Origin: Apostichopus japonicus
Lineage: Eukaryota; Echinodermata; Holothuroidea; Aspidochirotida; Stichopodidae
Assembly: GCF_037975245.1 (NCBI RefSeq)
Contig: NC_092582.1
Coordinates: 13,142,077 to 13,206,076 of the forward strand
Direction: 5' to 3'
Length of the DNA stretch: 64,000 nt
In this document: positions 1 to 12,800 of the stretch, piece after piece
Position numbering within the stretch: position 1 is the stretch's first letter
How the letters are laid out: each line of letters begins with the position of its first letter
Position numbers and translations under genes: made by a program
The notes under the pieces: model-generated
The model's database searches: none
Told to the model about the DNA's origin: nothing
What the model saw: only the letters and a program-made list of their open reading frames with translations

Positions 1-1322
1 TTCGGCGCTGAAAACTATCCCGCTCATGACACGCGTACCTAACTCAAATGTAAACGTATCTCGTGCAATCGCGCTCAAATGATGTAGTAACGATTTTGAA
101 TGTTTTCTATATACGACCTAACAGACAATAGATAACTTGTGGTGTCGCCTTTAGAAAAGGTTTGAATAATTGAAACTATTTGCTACGATGGTTGGTAAGT
201 TCTTCAACAAGTAATTCTTTAGGCTATGAGTCAAAATACTTCCTTTAGGAAACTGTTTTCATACCATTGGTATAGGTTAAGCAAATGTCTCCCAATGTCA
301 TATATATTCCATGGCATGTAATAATAATCAGTATTGCGAAGTTCGGAACACTGCGAAGGTCGGACACCCCTATAAGGAATACACGATTTCATCATGATAA
401 CCTATACAGCAAGAGCCAATTTCACGAAAAACTACGAAGCTACAATGTACAGTTATTTTCTCTCCAAAATGACCGGTGTGCTAGCAAGTACTTACATATT
501 TGTCAATGAAAGGAAGTTATTGTTTTGGGGTGTTTTAAGGCTTAGGTGTCCGAACTTCGAAGTGTCCATGCTACTAGGCTAGATTGAAAAGAAATTTATG
601 TGGCATGGTCTGAGTAGGCCTAGTCCTCAAAGTTCAGATGCAAGAACTTGGATTATAAATAATTTTGAGGTTTTCAGTTTACGATTTTTAGCAATAGATT
701 TCTAAGCTAATCTTTGTTTAAGACTTGGGTTAGCGGTTACAGTGTTTAACGTTAGAGAGGACACAACTCATTTCATCATATTGAGCTTATATGGCAGAGA
801 TATTTGTGAAGAACAACTTTCCCATGCACTGAGAAAAATCACGAAGCTATTGTATCTCCATGGAATAATCTTCCTCCTTTTGGGAGCTATTCTAGTTAAA
901 AAGTCGTTTCTGGGAGTTACCATTCAGTTGTAAATATGTAACGTCATACTGCAACTATAGGATCGAAAATTTGTCACCTCCTCTCTGGTTTTCTTTTTCG
1001 TATTTTCAACATAAAATGTTAACACAGTGTTGACACTAAAACCAATACCATTAGTTGGTTGTGTTTAGAGCTTCAATATTTTAGATTCAACATTTGCAAA
1101 ACCCATCGCCATTGCAGAAAATAAACGTTGCAGCTTAACAAAGAAAAAATATATAAATCTGAAGCACCCGTGGGTTGATGATTTCATAAGGAACAATAAA
1201 TCAGTGATATCTCCCAAAAAAACACCTGAAATAATATTTTTCTACCTGTTGTTCACGACTGTTATTTCTATCACATAGACCGATGATGATGTTATGGGTT
1301 TGTGTCTCCTTTAATATTGCGA

Positions 1323-1353
<31 letters not shown>
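1..1353. other. No gene seen: probable intron or intergenic DNA
   Basis: I see no convincing exon here. Open frames are short, lack domain signals and are not bounded by good splice sites. The stretch ends in a TA microsatellite (about 1329-1353). Because the exon at 1779 needs an upstream partner, part of this stretch is probably intron of that gene. Confidence 0.5.
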
Positions 1354-1703
1354 CAAGGGCGTAGGAACCGGGGGGCTGGGGGGCGCCAGCCCCCCAGTGA
1401 AAAATGCGGTGGGGCGGAAGTATCATTCCGCCCCCCCCCCCCCGCTTCGCAAGTCAGAAAACCCCTTTTTCATTTCCAAATGAGAAAAAAAATCTCATGT
1501 GGAGCGCCAAATTGCATTTAAGGCCAGGTGAAAATGCAAAATTATTTACAAAATGGAGTGGGTGTTGAAGTGTGCTATATTGCACCAAATTGCATCTGAG
1601 GCCACCTGAAAATGCAAAAAGTTTCCCCTTAGACCACTCCCCCTAGGCCGGCCACCAGTCTTCAGCCCCCCCCCCCACTCAAAAGTACCTTCCTACGCCG
1701 CTG
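1354..1703. mobile_element. hAT-type non-autonomous element (MITE), 350 bp
   Basis: The left end reads CAAGGGCGTAGGAACC and the right end, reverse-complemented, reads CAGCGGCGTAGGAAGG, giving imperfect terminal inverted repeats. It sits in a TA microsatellite, so the flanking TATATATA on both sides is compatible with the 8-bp target duplication of hAT elements but does not prove it. The interior is G/C-homopolymer rich and codes for nothing. The ends closely match those of the element at 4516, which has a clean 8-bp duplication, so I read both as one family. Its right end lies about 75 bp before the acceptor of the terminal exon at 1779. Confidence 0.75.
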
Positions 1704-1778
1704 TATATATATATATATATATATATAGCCAGCAGTGATTATCTTTAAGATGAGTCTTATCTTTGTTGTCATTATTAG

Positions 1779-2758
1779 ATGATATTCCCTCGAATGAGGG
1801 AACCAGACGAAGGGATCCGTTAACGGCGTTTAAAAAGTTGATCAAATTTCAAATTCGTAGACAGTTGAACGTCGAGCGACTAAGGCCTTTGTGTACTACT
1901 CTTATTCATGATGTCACTTCGAGCCAAGGTACAACCAAAAGCACGCTTGAAGGAATTTGTAGCGAAAGGGTAGCAGAAATACACCTTGATAGGAACATGG
2001 AATCAGATGCGATTGCAATGGACTCCAGTTGGTCAAAAGAAGACACAACAGAAGGAACTTTCGTTCATGATTTAAATAAAAGTTTCGTCTCAGACTTGAG
2101 ACGACGAACAGGAAAATGGGAAACGGAGACGACGGACCCATTAGAAGTAACAGAGGGCAGCAGATCACTGGACGCACCGGTCGGAACAAAAACTGGTAAA
2201 TCTCCGTCAAAAGGTCATAGTTTTCCACAAGAAAGAGAGAGTATTGTAAGAATCACGTCACGTGGATTTCTTCCTCTGGATTTTCAAAGAGAGCGTATTG
2301 AAGTATTCCTTGATGAGAGTACGAAGGAAGAAGATGAACACGACCATGATATGAAAGACTTTTGCTCTAAAATTGAAAATAAACCGGTGACGAATTTAGA
2401 GATAATTGCTGAGTCAGAAGCAGCAAGTAAGGCGAATGTAGAGTTTATAAAAGCGGATGTCGGTAGAAGCTCCGTGGATGACGATATTGACTTAGCAGAC
2501 GACAGAATCGATGAACATGTATTACTTTCCGACCAAAATGCGTGCAGACCAACGACTTATTGCATTCTCAGCCATTTCCTGATATTAACAACGTTGATAT
2601 TAACATTCTTTGCCAAGTTTGCCATGGTGATATTTCCTGATTTTGCCCTATCATGTGACGCTTTAAGGCCACTTTGGTCAGCGTATTTTGAAATGTTTTT
2701 CAGCGACATGGACAAGCTTTCACGGGTGACTTACCCACACGGTCCACCGCCATTGTGA
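1779..2758 (+). CDS. Terminal exon of a tail-anchored protein with KASH-like C-terminus
   Basis: This is the last coding exon of a gene starting left of the window. The acceptor follows a pyrimidine-rich run (AG at 1777-1778) and the exon begins with the last two bases of a codon. The 326 visible codons give a charged, Ser/Thr/Asp/Glu-rich, probably disordered cytoplasmic region with no spectrin repeats. It is followed by one strongly hydrophobic segment (nt about 2558-2635), a Cys (nt 2654), a luminal tail of about 33 residues and the final residues HGPPPL before TGA. A single C-terminal membrane helix plus a tail of about 30-40 residues ending PPPX is the defining layout of KASH proteins (nesprins, KASH5, LRMP/JAW1). 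Their last prolines insert into the SUN trimer across the nuclear envelope. The Cys is about ten residues further from the end than the SUN-bonding Cys of nesprin-1/2, so that bond is uncertain. I cannot name the orthologue. Confidence 0.65.
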
Positions 2759-2818
2759 ACTAGCGTTATCACCTTTTTAGTCTCATGTCGATTGATTGAA
2801 CCCAAAGTGCATAATCGC

Positions 2819-2824
2819 ATTAAA
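2819..2824 (+). terminator. Possible polyadenylation signal ATTAAA
   Basis: ATTAAA lies 61 bases after the stop codon of the KASH-like exon. It is the commonest variant of AATAAA, and no canonical copy is closer. This is plausible only; no transcript evidence is available. Confidence 0.35.
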
Positions 2825-4059
2825 ATTGAAACCTACGTTTTATAACCCATCATGAACTGGAAGATACCAAGAACAAGTTTTATCACCAAGGAAAAAGAAG
2901 GTAAAACAGACTTAACCTAAGGGGGTGTGTGGTGTAACTCCCCCCCCCCCGCCCTCCTTCAACTCTACACTAAAATAGAATATAAAAGTAGTTATTGACA
3001 CAACCTTGCGTGTAGACCTACAAGTTTGGACCTTATTTATTGTGTCAATATGTCTCAGGATGCACCATGTTACGTCTACAGTTTGAAGTTCATTTTAAAA
3101 GGAAAGACCTACACCATGGCAGTTGGCTTCAATGACCCCACTGCAGGGCCACAAACCATCCTTTTAAAATCCCGAATACGGCCCTGATTTATAAGTCTGT
3201 CCTTGTTGATGGCATACCCATGACGGCCTTGATGTATACGTCTGTCCCTATTGAAATGTGCATGTGGGCAGCTATTTGTAAAACTGAATACAACACAAAA
3301 TCAAACTTACCCTAAAAATATTAAATAAATCGCGAAATCAACTCACTATACCAGATCAAAACAAAATTATGAACTCGAAATTAAAAAGGAATTATAGAAA
3401 CAAATGTATTATTGCCAATCAAACCTTTAACTAGCAAAATTTGTTGTTTCCTAATATATATTCGAAGATTGATAAGAAATTCGGTCCCAAATCAAATCAA
3501 CTTACAAAGAGAGGGCGTCTGTTAAAAACGACAATTTTGCGAAATAAGAAATAATAGATGGTGTCATCACAGCTCTTATTACACAGTTATATATCCAGTA
3601 TACCGCGTGAAGTACTGCCATGGCTTCCCAAATGAGATATAATAACAGGAAGGAAGTTTAACTTAAGGGAAAACCTCGACAACGTCTACTCAGTCATAGA
3701 CCGACTAAAAATTGATAATGATATCTCTAACTTGGGCATGCTGCTGTATCGATTGGATGGTATATTTCGAGATATCACTAGGCATTTTTTTATATATATT
3801 TTTTTATTATTGTCATCTTTAATGAGGGTATAGTCCTGCTCAGTGCAGAAGCACTGCTTTCCAGAGGAGCCCTCAGACATGAAGCTGATGCGTTAGTTCC
3901 AGATGAAAGATTTTGTTTTCATTCTTCTCCATTATGAATCATGTGGCGAACTGTCAAACCAAGGCAAAACATTGTTTTTAACAGGCGCCCTCTTTTTGAA
4001 AGTGGTTCTTATCTCCTTGTAATTATTCAATACAATAATGTAAATGTACTCTACATTTC
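2825..4059. other. No gene seen between the KASH-like gene and the satellite
   Basis: The stretch is AT-rich with a poly-C run near 2941 and no splice-bounded open frame. The short open frames look like chance. Confidence 0.5.
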
Positions 4060-5630
4060 TGAAGGGGGTTACCAACTTAGTATACCCTTATATAATATAT
4101 ACGTTGTACTTATACCTCGAAGTTCTACTTTTTATCTCAAAATGTTCATGTTTTGTGCTTACAATGTTTGAACTCAGAATTTGCATCTTCATCAAAAACA
4201 TGTGATCTTTTACCTTATTATGTTTATGTTTTGTGCCGAAATTTCGACTTTGATGGGAAAATGTTGACGAGTTTATGCCTAAAATGTTTACATTTAATCT
4301 CGAAAATTTGATATTGAACCATTAAATTATCACGTTTTATATATAAATTTCGACGTTTTACCTCTCAATTGTGATATTTATTTCGATATTTAGACATTGT
4401 ATCTCAACTTACCTTCAACCTTTTGTTTCTCGTAATTTTTCAGTTTCAGTTAAGAAATGTGACGTCTTACCATAAAAATGTGACTTTTTGTTTTGAAATT
4501 TTGATGTTTCATGCACAAGGGCGGCGGAACCGGGGGGCACAGGGGGCACGTGCCCCCCCACTTTTCCTCAGGTTAAAAATGTGCCCTTTTTCTACATAAA
4601 AATTGAGGTGCCTCAAGTTAGCAAGAGGCCAGGGAACCAGAATGAACACTCGGGAAGGGCCGTTTCCGGCCATCTGAGGGGTTTGTAGAACCAAAAATTT
4701 TCTAGTACGCTCCGCGCCAACCGATGGTGGCGCTCCGCTCAGATAGTCGTGCATACAACTTTGCCAATCTTGGCTACGCCCGTGACTTTTAATGAATTTC
4801 TGTGGATCAAACTCAAAGCTATTTCGAATGGAAAAAATTTGTTAAGATATTAACAAGAAATAAACTCTAATTCGGAAGATTCCTACATTAGCAACTAGCA
4901 TGATTTCACCTCATTTTGTCTCAAAAGAAAACTTGTTCCTTGTTTCCCAATTTGCACATTGGATATTGCAGTGCTAGTATGCATATTTTCCTTTAGGGGG
5001 GAGGGGGGGGGGGCGTTGATGGAGTGATGTGTATACACAAATAAGATAATACAATAAGAGTTACAAAGGGTACTAAATATAAGGCTGCATCAGTCCAATC
5101 GAATTTCTGCAAAGTGCCCTTTGATGTCGGTGCCCCCCCCCCCCCAGATTAAAAGTGCTTCCGCCGCCCTTGTTCATGCAGCAGTGCTAACGTTATATCT
5201 AATATTTCAACATTATATCACCAAAATGTGACATTTGACCATGAAATTGCGAAATTGGGATGTTTCTAATCTCAATTGTAAAGTTTTAAACTCGGTATGT
5301 TGACATTGAATCTCAAATTCTATCTGATGTTTTATTAAAGACTGAAATTTTATCTAAACAAATTCCAAATCTTATCTGAACAAATTTAGGTTCGTTTAAA
5401 AGGTGACGTTTTATCATCAATTCCCGATGGTTTACTGTCGAAATTTCGACATTCTACGTGGAAATGTTGACTATTTGTCCCAGAATTTCTACATTGAATC
5501 TCAAAAATATGTTCTTCTACCAATACCAATAAAATGCAACGTTTTGCTCAATTTTGACGTGTCATCTCGATATTTCGAAGTTTTACAAATTTTCCGAAAT
5601 TTCGGATTTTCGATGGATGATGAGAGTAAA
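4060..5630. repeat. Decayed short-period tandem repeat, split by a hAT element
   Basis: The sequence is built from diverged copies of a phrase close to TTTTATCTCGAAATTTCGACG or its TCTCAAAATG variants, recurring every 20 to 25 bases. It continues on both sides of the hAT element at 4516-5172. Copies are so diverged that period and strand are approximate. Short open frames here (for example 5403-5636) are artefacts of the repeat. Confidence 0.65.
4516..5172. mobile_element. hAT-type non-autonomous element, 657 bp, with 8-bp target duplication
   Basis: The terminal inverted repeats begin CAAGGGCGGCGGAA at both ends. They are flanked by a perfect direct repeat TTCATGCA (4508-4515 and 5173-5180), the 8-bp target duplication expected of the hAT superfamily. 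The interior holds G- and C-homopolymer stretches and no transposase. An internal segment around 4771-4785 resembles another such end in inverted orientation, so the element may be composite. It inserted into the satellite around it. Confidence 0.85.
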
Positions 5631-5640
5631 AATTGATCAC

Positions 5641-6706
5641 GTGATTGTCCATTTTCTCATAGTGCCATGGCAACATCCACGAACCTTAAGCTATAGCAGT
5701 ATGACTTATATGAATCAAAGATAGAGATGTTGTCGGATAAAAATATGAGCATCTTTACTGACAGTTGGCATCGTGGTGCCAAAGTTCAGTTAAGACTGCA
5801 TTACTAAAAATGTATCCCAAATGCAATGTTACAACTATACAGCCAAGTGTACATTCCGAAAACTTGCAAACATCCTGAGAAGTTTGTTTCAAGTCTTTCA
5901 AAGTTTGTGGCCATTTTAACATATTAACCCGTTTCGTGTCACTATATTGTACACCTTTAAATGGGAGGGAGTACGTGTGAAAGTTGACTTAATTTTGGGG
6001 TCATTTCATGCTTTTCGTCGTACTCCTGTTCTGGGCCTGCATAAGCGTATACTTACTGGAAAGTATACAACGCAAATTGTTTGCCTCTTATATATAATCG
6101 TCCTCCGACTGCCATGCAAGTCATCGGGGCCCTATTAAAAGTGCCTCTTATTTAGATTTAGATCTAACCCCGTTAACAAAGCCTTCATCTTTAAGAATTC
6201 TTTACAGACAGAGGGGGATGAAGATACCAGAAAATCCGATGTGCACAGAGCGACTGGAAAATTATAAGAACGACCCTTTTCAGAACGGAATTTGTGCTTT
6301 AAGACCCTATTGTTACTACGCTTTTCAAGTCTGGCATTACGTATGAGATAAGAGAACGGGATTCAGTGGGTGTGCACATTGAAAGGGACTGCCATTATTA
6401 TTTCAATGCACAGGGTTCAGTGAATAGAGAGTGATTTTTAGAGAGACTAAAAACCTCCAGTACTCAAGCGGTATTAATTCTCAGTTATCAGACACACCCT
6501 GGTAGAGTTTAACCGGACTCTGAATTTCTCTTTTTGTGGAGCAAAATATCAGAGCTGAAATGGAAAGATAAATTATCTGACAGCCGTATATTTCAAAACA
6601 AATATTATACCGCAGGGGTTGGAAAAGAAAGTCTGGGATTTTTAACCCTCAAAAGGAGATAACCATATACAACTGAATTGGAAACTGTGGGATATGCTGG
6701 TTTCAT
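5641..6706. other. Presumed 5' flank of the mosaic gene
   Basis: This stretch precedes the signal-peptide exon. It should hold the promoter and 5' untranslated region, but I see no clear TATA box or initiator and no open frame worth calling. Confidence 0.35.
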
Positions 6707-6800
6707 ATGGCTTTGAAACGTCCACATATGTTATCCAACCTGCAGCTCTGCTTGGTGCTTGCATGTTTCAATTTACTGCTACAGAATTATGGATTCACAG
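6707..6800 (+). CDS. Exon 1: signal peptide
   Basis: The 31 codons begin with ATG and contain a basic start (ALKRPH) followed by a hydrophobic core rich in Leu and Cys, typical of a secretory signal peptide with cleavage near residue 25-30. The donor is GTAAGC and the exon ends in phase 1 (a lone G), which completes GAT (Asp) with the FN3-like exon at 27816. The following intron is about 21 kb. This is the best upstream start because no other signal-bearing exon is visible before the FN3-like exon. Confidence 0.75.
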
Positions 6801-9800
6801 GTAAGCACCCTCCTGCCCCCCTAATTTCGTTGGGAGCTTTTCAAGTAATGTCTCTTATTGTATTCATTTATGATAATATATGCAATCAATGAAGAAATTC
6901 AACATGATGTTAGGGGTTAGCTTGATGTTGTAGGAGATTAATATCAGAGGAGGATCAGGTATTTCTCGAAACGGTGGAGGGGTGGGGACGGGGGAGGAGC
7001 GGGCGGAGGAGAGACGGAATAAGTTAGGAGGAACGAATAGGTAGTTAAATTAAGAAATATAAAGCGGCGCTATTAAAATATCGACGGTGATATTTTAGGA
7101 ATGTATATACTGATCACATAGCGTGAAGACTTTTATCAAAATAATATATTTCTATCTAATTTCTAGTGAATATATATTTGGAGCTTATTTTTAGTGTCAA
7201 CAGTTTTCAGAAAGGAGGGGGAAGGAACCCCCTTCCTTTACCCCTGAATAAAGTTAGGCTATATTCTTTTTAATACGATGGCTCTCTGTAGTGATGGATG
7301 TCAAGTGTATTTCTTACTATAGGCCTATAACTTGTCAGTAAAAATAACTTTGTAGCTCTATACTGTGCATATGGGCATAATTATAGGAGCTATCTGTGTC
7401 ACTCTTCCCCAACTGGAAAAGTGCGATATTGGTCCTGAAATATGGACTTGTTTTTCTTTAAATATAGATTGACTAATATGACATAGGCCTACGGTAATTC
7501 ATTCCATACAGAAAGAAAGAACACTTTTCAGTCAATTTTATATCTGATTTCTGGTGACGTAATATCATGCGTTAAGGTAACAATTGACGTATTAAATATT
7601 TTATCATTACATGAATTTAACTCGAGCAAATAGTGGCAATGTTTCATGCCTGCGATGCTGCGTCTGTTTACGAATCTGGTCTTCTCGCTCCTTTGAATAG
7701 GGTAATATTACATTTGGCGATCAAATTTGGCAGTTAAATATTGAAAATTCCAGTCCTCTTGATACAAATCAGGCCGGGCCCATATATGCAAAAATACATT
7801 AGCTTAAGAAGGTGCTATAAGATGAGCATGTTTAATAGTTTATTTATATCTCTGTTTCAAACCATTTTCTAGAATTTTGATTATCTGTCGCGATAATTAT
7901 CCAACGCAACTACATTACATTTTGAACTCAACTTGAATTTTAAGAGACGCTACCGATCTTTATGCAGTGTCGAGTTTTGTAGGTAATCAAACCTGTAAAT
8001 ATTTTGAACTGCATATTTTGGCTTAAATTAAAGCTGAAGAATGAGTAAAATTCCCCTTGGTATGAGTATTAATACAGCGCTCCTAGCACATGTACACATA
8101 ATATTGAACTAGTTCCTAGTTTCCTAGTGCGTGAACATGTGAAGCTAATTCTAAAATACGAGTACGTAGTCACTACAAGTATAGGCTATGAGTGATGTAT
8201 GGTAGGCAATATAAACGCGGATACTAGTATATGCTTTTCGGGGTATAAACTATGTAACGGTTGTTCATCCTCACTGAAAATGCGCCTGAATGATTTTAGG
8301 TCACTGTATGAATGGTATTTGAAAAAGAAATGAAAGGGTTGGTGTGAGGACATGAGATTCCAGTCTTCCAGATGGCCATCACTCTAGTGCTATAAGACAC
8401 AAAGAAGGGAGGGGGAGGAGGGGTCGGGGTCTGTGGCTACCTCTCAGAAAAATAAAGGAAATGGAGCTTTCGGAGATATATTTAGGCAATTTGTTATTTA
8501 ATTATGCAACATTCTAGGTTGTGCTAATAACTTACTTTTAACTTTAATGTGGGCTTGAAAAAGTGAGTGTATATCCCGAAACTGCTAGATACGCCATTTT
8601 AAGGTGCGTCAATGTGGGTATTATCGTAAGTATGGATACTTTAACATGCACTGATATAGCCATACGTATACGAGCTGTGAATGTAGTCCCATTTTATAAA
8701 TAAATCGGCATCACCGGGTTTGGTCTTTAGAGCAATAAATTGATATCGTAACACCAGAAAAATTTCAAGAAATGCCTTTTTTTTAAATATATGGAAAGTG
8801 TGGAGAACCCAAAACAATACGCAAACATCCCCACACCACATTTACTATGTATAATTACCAACATCAAACTAACCTCTATTGTTCTATTGTAATAACGTAG
8901 GTTCATTTATGTGGAGCGCCTAAGTGGAAAGAAACTTTTCGTTGACACAACCGGGTCGAATTCGTAACGATTGTATTGATGAAATGATTTCATTAAATGC
9001 TGTGATTGAGTTTGATGATACACTTATTGTATTTGATACTTCGATTGTTGTCAATACCGCCATTAAGCTACTTTGAGTTTGCCAGTTGTACGATTGTCCC
9101 TATTAAATGTGATCCATACGATCGTGTATGAAGCTGCGGTTGAGTTTAATACTGCTGTGATTTTCTGTCGATGACACTCATGCAACAACCATGAATGTTT
9201 TCCCTTTTGGCGCACCATATACCTTTACGCCAGCTGGGTGCGTCCCCACACAGTTAATCCAGATATCCTCATTGTAGTTGATGTGCAAGCAAGTTAAAAC
9301 TTAACAATAAAATATAACACAAAAGGAAATAGATCCGTAATACCATTTTGAACTCTTATAGCTTAAATTAAATCCTCTGTTAATTAAGAAGTGATAGCGT
9401 CATTACCAAACAAATCGTAGCCCAATTGCGGTAGTAGGATATGTACACGCTAACTGATAGCGTTTAAAAACAGGTACAAGTTATAGCATAAGAACATAGA
9501 GCCGTTCATACCTTCAATCTACAATCACCACAGACTTTAAACTCAATGACCGTATATCAATGACCGTGTGTAGTCATATGTATGTATATTAGATCCTCCT
9601 GCAAGCAGGAACTCGCGAAGAAGCCTCATACACTCTAAGAAAAAAGGGTTCTAGAGGGGGTTCTCGAAATGAAGAATGGTTCTCGTCAGAACCATGTGCC
9701 CTTGAAGAACCCATAAAGGTTCTTGATTCGTTTCTACTTGGTTCCATACCCACACAGAAAAGGTTCTGGGTACAAGATGGTTCCACAAAGAACCCCTAAT

Positions 9801-12800
9801 TGCACGAATAGGGGTTCTAATCGTACTTATCACAAGTGTGTACATGATCTATGAATAAACAAGTTCGGCAATTTTCATCGGGAAATGTAATTGTAAGGGA
9901 ATAATAAAGTGTATAGAAGTGTTAATAATCCCATTTTCTCACTTTACCATGGAATTTGTTTTGACTTGTGAACAAAATCGTTTATTTGAATACAACGCAT
10001 TGAGTGGAATTTGCGTAATAATTTCGACCACTTTTCGCGGGCTCCAAAGTTCCGTCTGACCAAACGTACATGTTACATGTAATAGTATAGTGAGTGCACC
10101 GAAGTTCGCCGCCTTTACGTACATAATACGCACTGTGTATGTTACCTACGTGCTACCTACGTACATCATTATATGTATATTGCGTGCAGTTCTTGCGTCA
10201 CGTACCGTCGATCATGTTCGAGTAGAAGTTGAAGCCCCGGTGCGGTGAGTTTTTCAGTTTTAATTTAGAAACATGTAGACCGAAAATTAAATTCAACTCC
10301 AGCGCAGACCTGCTAATAAGTTATCGGGTCGACCCTTGGTGAATAGACGTGAATACCAAACGATTCCTTCATCGACATTAATGTCCATTGAGCAAATAAT
10401 ATTCGGCTTAGGCTAGCCTAACGTACTAGGCCTACTTTATAATTGTATGGGCATAGCCTAACGTTAGGCCCATTCTATAGTCAACAGAATTCTGTAGGGC
10501 TATAGGCCTAGTCTAGGCCATATTTGTAGGAAGACCGGACATTTAATTAATTAATTACGATAACATTATAATAGTCTCAAAGAGCACTAGAACCTTACTG
10601 TCTCTGCCACAGCTCAACCGGGTTTCAGCCACATACGATGGAGTAGGCCTAGGCTAGCCGATACTATAGCATGGGAATTGGGATGCCTGTATAGTGCGCA
10701 CCTAGGCCTAGGCCCCCCTAAGCTTTTTCAGCACAAATTTCTTCAAAATCCCTTAAAAAAAAATCAGATGATGTCTGTACCGAACCTTTAGCATCTGATA
10801 CACCAACCCACAATCCTGATATGAATCTTTATAGTCGAAATTGTAAAATATGGAGCTATTAAAAAGACAGTTCTGTCCAACTTCCAAGTTAACGTTTGCT
10901 AAAAAGACCCGTTTACTGTTCTTAATGGAACAAGCGGTTGTGAACAGGCACACAGTACCTAGGCTATACCTACACTACAGTATTGATACGGTAATATCCT
11001 TTAAAAAAAATAAGCGTTTTTACCAGAATTTTAGGGTTACGGGGGAGGGAGGCCTAAATAACAAACTTAGCTTACACCTGATTAAGCAGATGCAGTGTAC
11101 TAGGCAAAAAAGACTAAGAATGAGGCAGAACTTGGAGTAAATTTACAACAATTCCATTCGAAAATTTCTTGGAAATGAATATTTTGAATTATCATACAAA
11201 ATCTAGATTTATTTGGTCAAGATGATGAAAAACCAGCCTGTTTTGCATATATTATGGTTGAAAATAAGTAGCTAAGTTGTTATTCGTTCATAGCGCTACT
11301 AGAACACGTTGCTATGGTAATATTGGAATGTATTGTTAGGTCCCCAGTATTCGGGCACCCGCAGTGTTCGGATACCTTGTTATATAGTCCTAGCCTAAGC
11401 CTTATTCCAGATATAGGCTACTGAGGGTGCTTCAAACACGGGCAAATGTCAGTTTTTAGACAACATTCCAACTTTAGTCAACTTTAAAATATCCATAAAA
11501 TATGTTTTTGACCAACCAACAGTTGAAACCATAGAATAATAAAAAGAATACATTATGATGAGCTCATGAAGAATGAATGCATCACTAACATGCAGAAAAT
11601 TGAGGGAAAATTAAATCAAAGTGTTTCTGGCCACAATTTGGCAAAATTTATACCACAATGCATTGCGATCACGTCAATATACGTCATCCGGAATAAGGCT
11701 TATTGGTGTGACCATGTGTTGACCACCTAGGCTAACAAACAATCGAGCTAAAAAATAAAGGAAGATGTAGGCCTACAGTAGGCTATCCAAAATGGATAAA
11801 ACATTCTAGGGATCACCACTGATGTGTTATTCTTCTTCCCCAATTTAGCAAGTTTGCTTCGTATTGGAATAGGGTATGTGGGGAGAGCGGCAATAGTTGG
11901 AACATTTTTCACAAAAATCTCTATTTTCAGAAACAACATCAATTCAGCAAACACTGCCTATCCTGTTAGGATAGGCAGTCCATAAAACTGCTACAATTGT
12001 TGATAGTTCAGGAGATAATCCAGTGAGAGGGTGTGTGCCGTGTGTCTCATAGCATTCTCTCCAACCAGTGCCGTGGGCAAGTCTATTCATGTAAAATTTT
12101 GTCACTAAGATACGAACTCCCTAGCATTTGATATAGTATTAAAATTAGGCTTCTTAAGAAGTATTTCAAAGGCGTTTAAGCGTACATTTGCCGGCTATAT
12201 CACCAGGGCGTTACTGTATTCTGAGCTCAGAATTAGTTTAGCCCCAAGTTTTATCTATTTCTTCGCTAGCCAACTTTATACCACTCACGAGCGTGCCACC
12301 ATAGACGAGCTTTACCGTGCATGGTTTTAGTTTAGCGAATCTTTATCATAGCAGTTAGTATATGCGTACTTCATATACAAATATTATAGTAGGTTTATGA
12401 TATAGGCGTATTTTGCCGTTGCGTCGCCATTTAAGGAAGTGAAGTATAAATAGGACTTTCACTGTGCATCCCAGCTCTGCAAATGACCTGCTGAGGGAGC
12501 TTCAAGTTGGACTTCTGAAGCAACCCTGCAACCCCCTTAGCAGAGTAGAAAACTGATCTCTAATTAATCAGTCAGGTGGATATTCCTTTTCAGTGTGGCT
12601 TGGAGGGAGTCCAAAGGGCTGCCTTTTCAACAAATCATGTCTAATTTTGGTATATATTTCACTTTTATCTTCATATACAGCTTTGCAATGAGTTGGAAAT
12701 GCTGACAGGGAGGAACGTTGTTGTTGAAATGAAGACTGCATTAGAAAAATATGCACCAAAGATAATCCAGAACGGTTCCAAGAAGACCAAAGCAAAAGAG

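Noticed and set aside
4509-4754. Minus-strand open frame of 81 residues
   Set aside because: Runs from the inverted end of the hAT element into its interior; the peptide is GC-tract driven.
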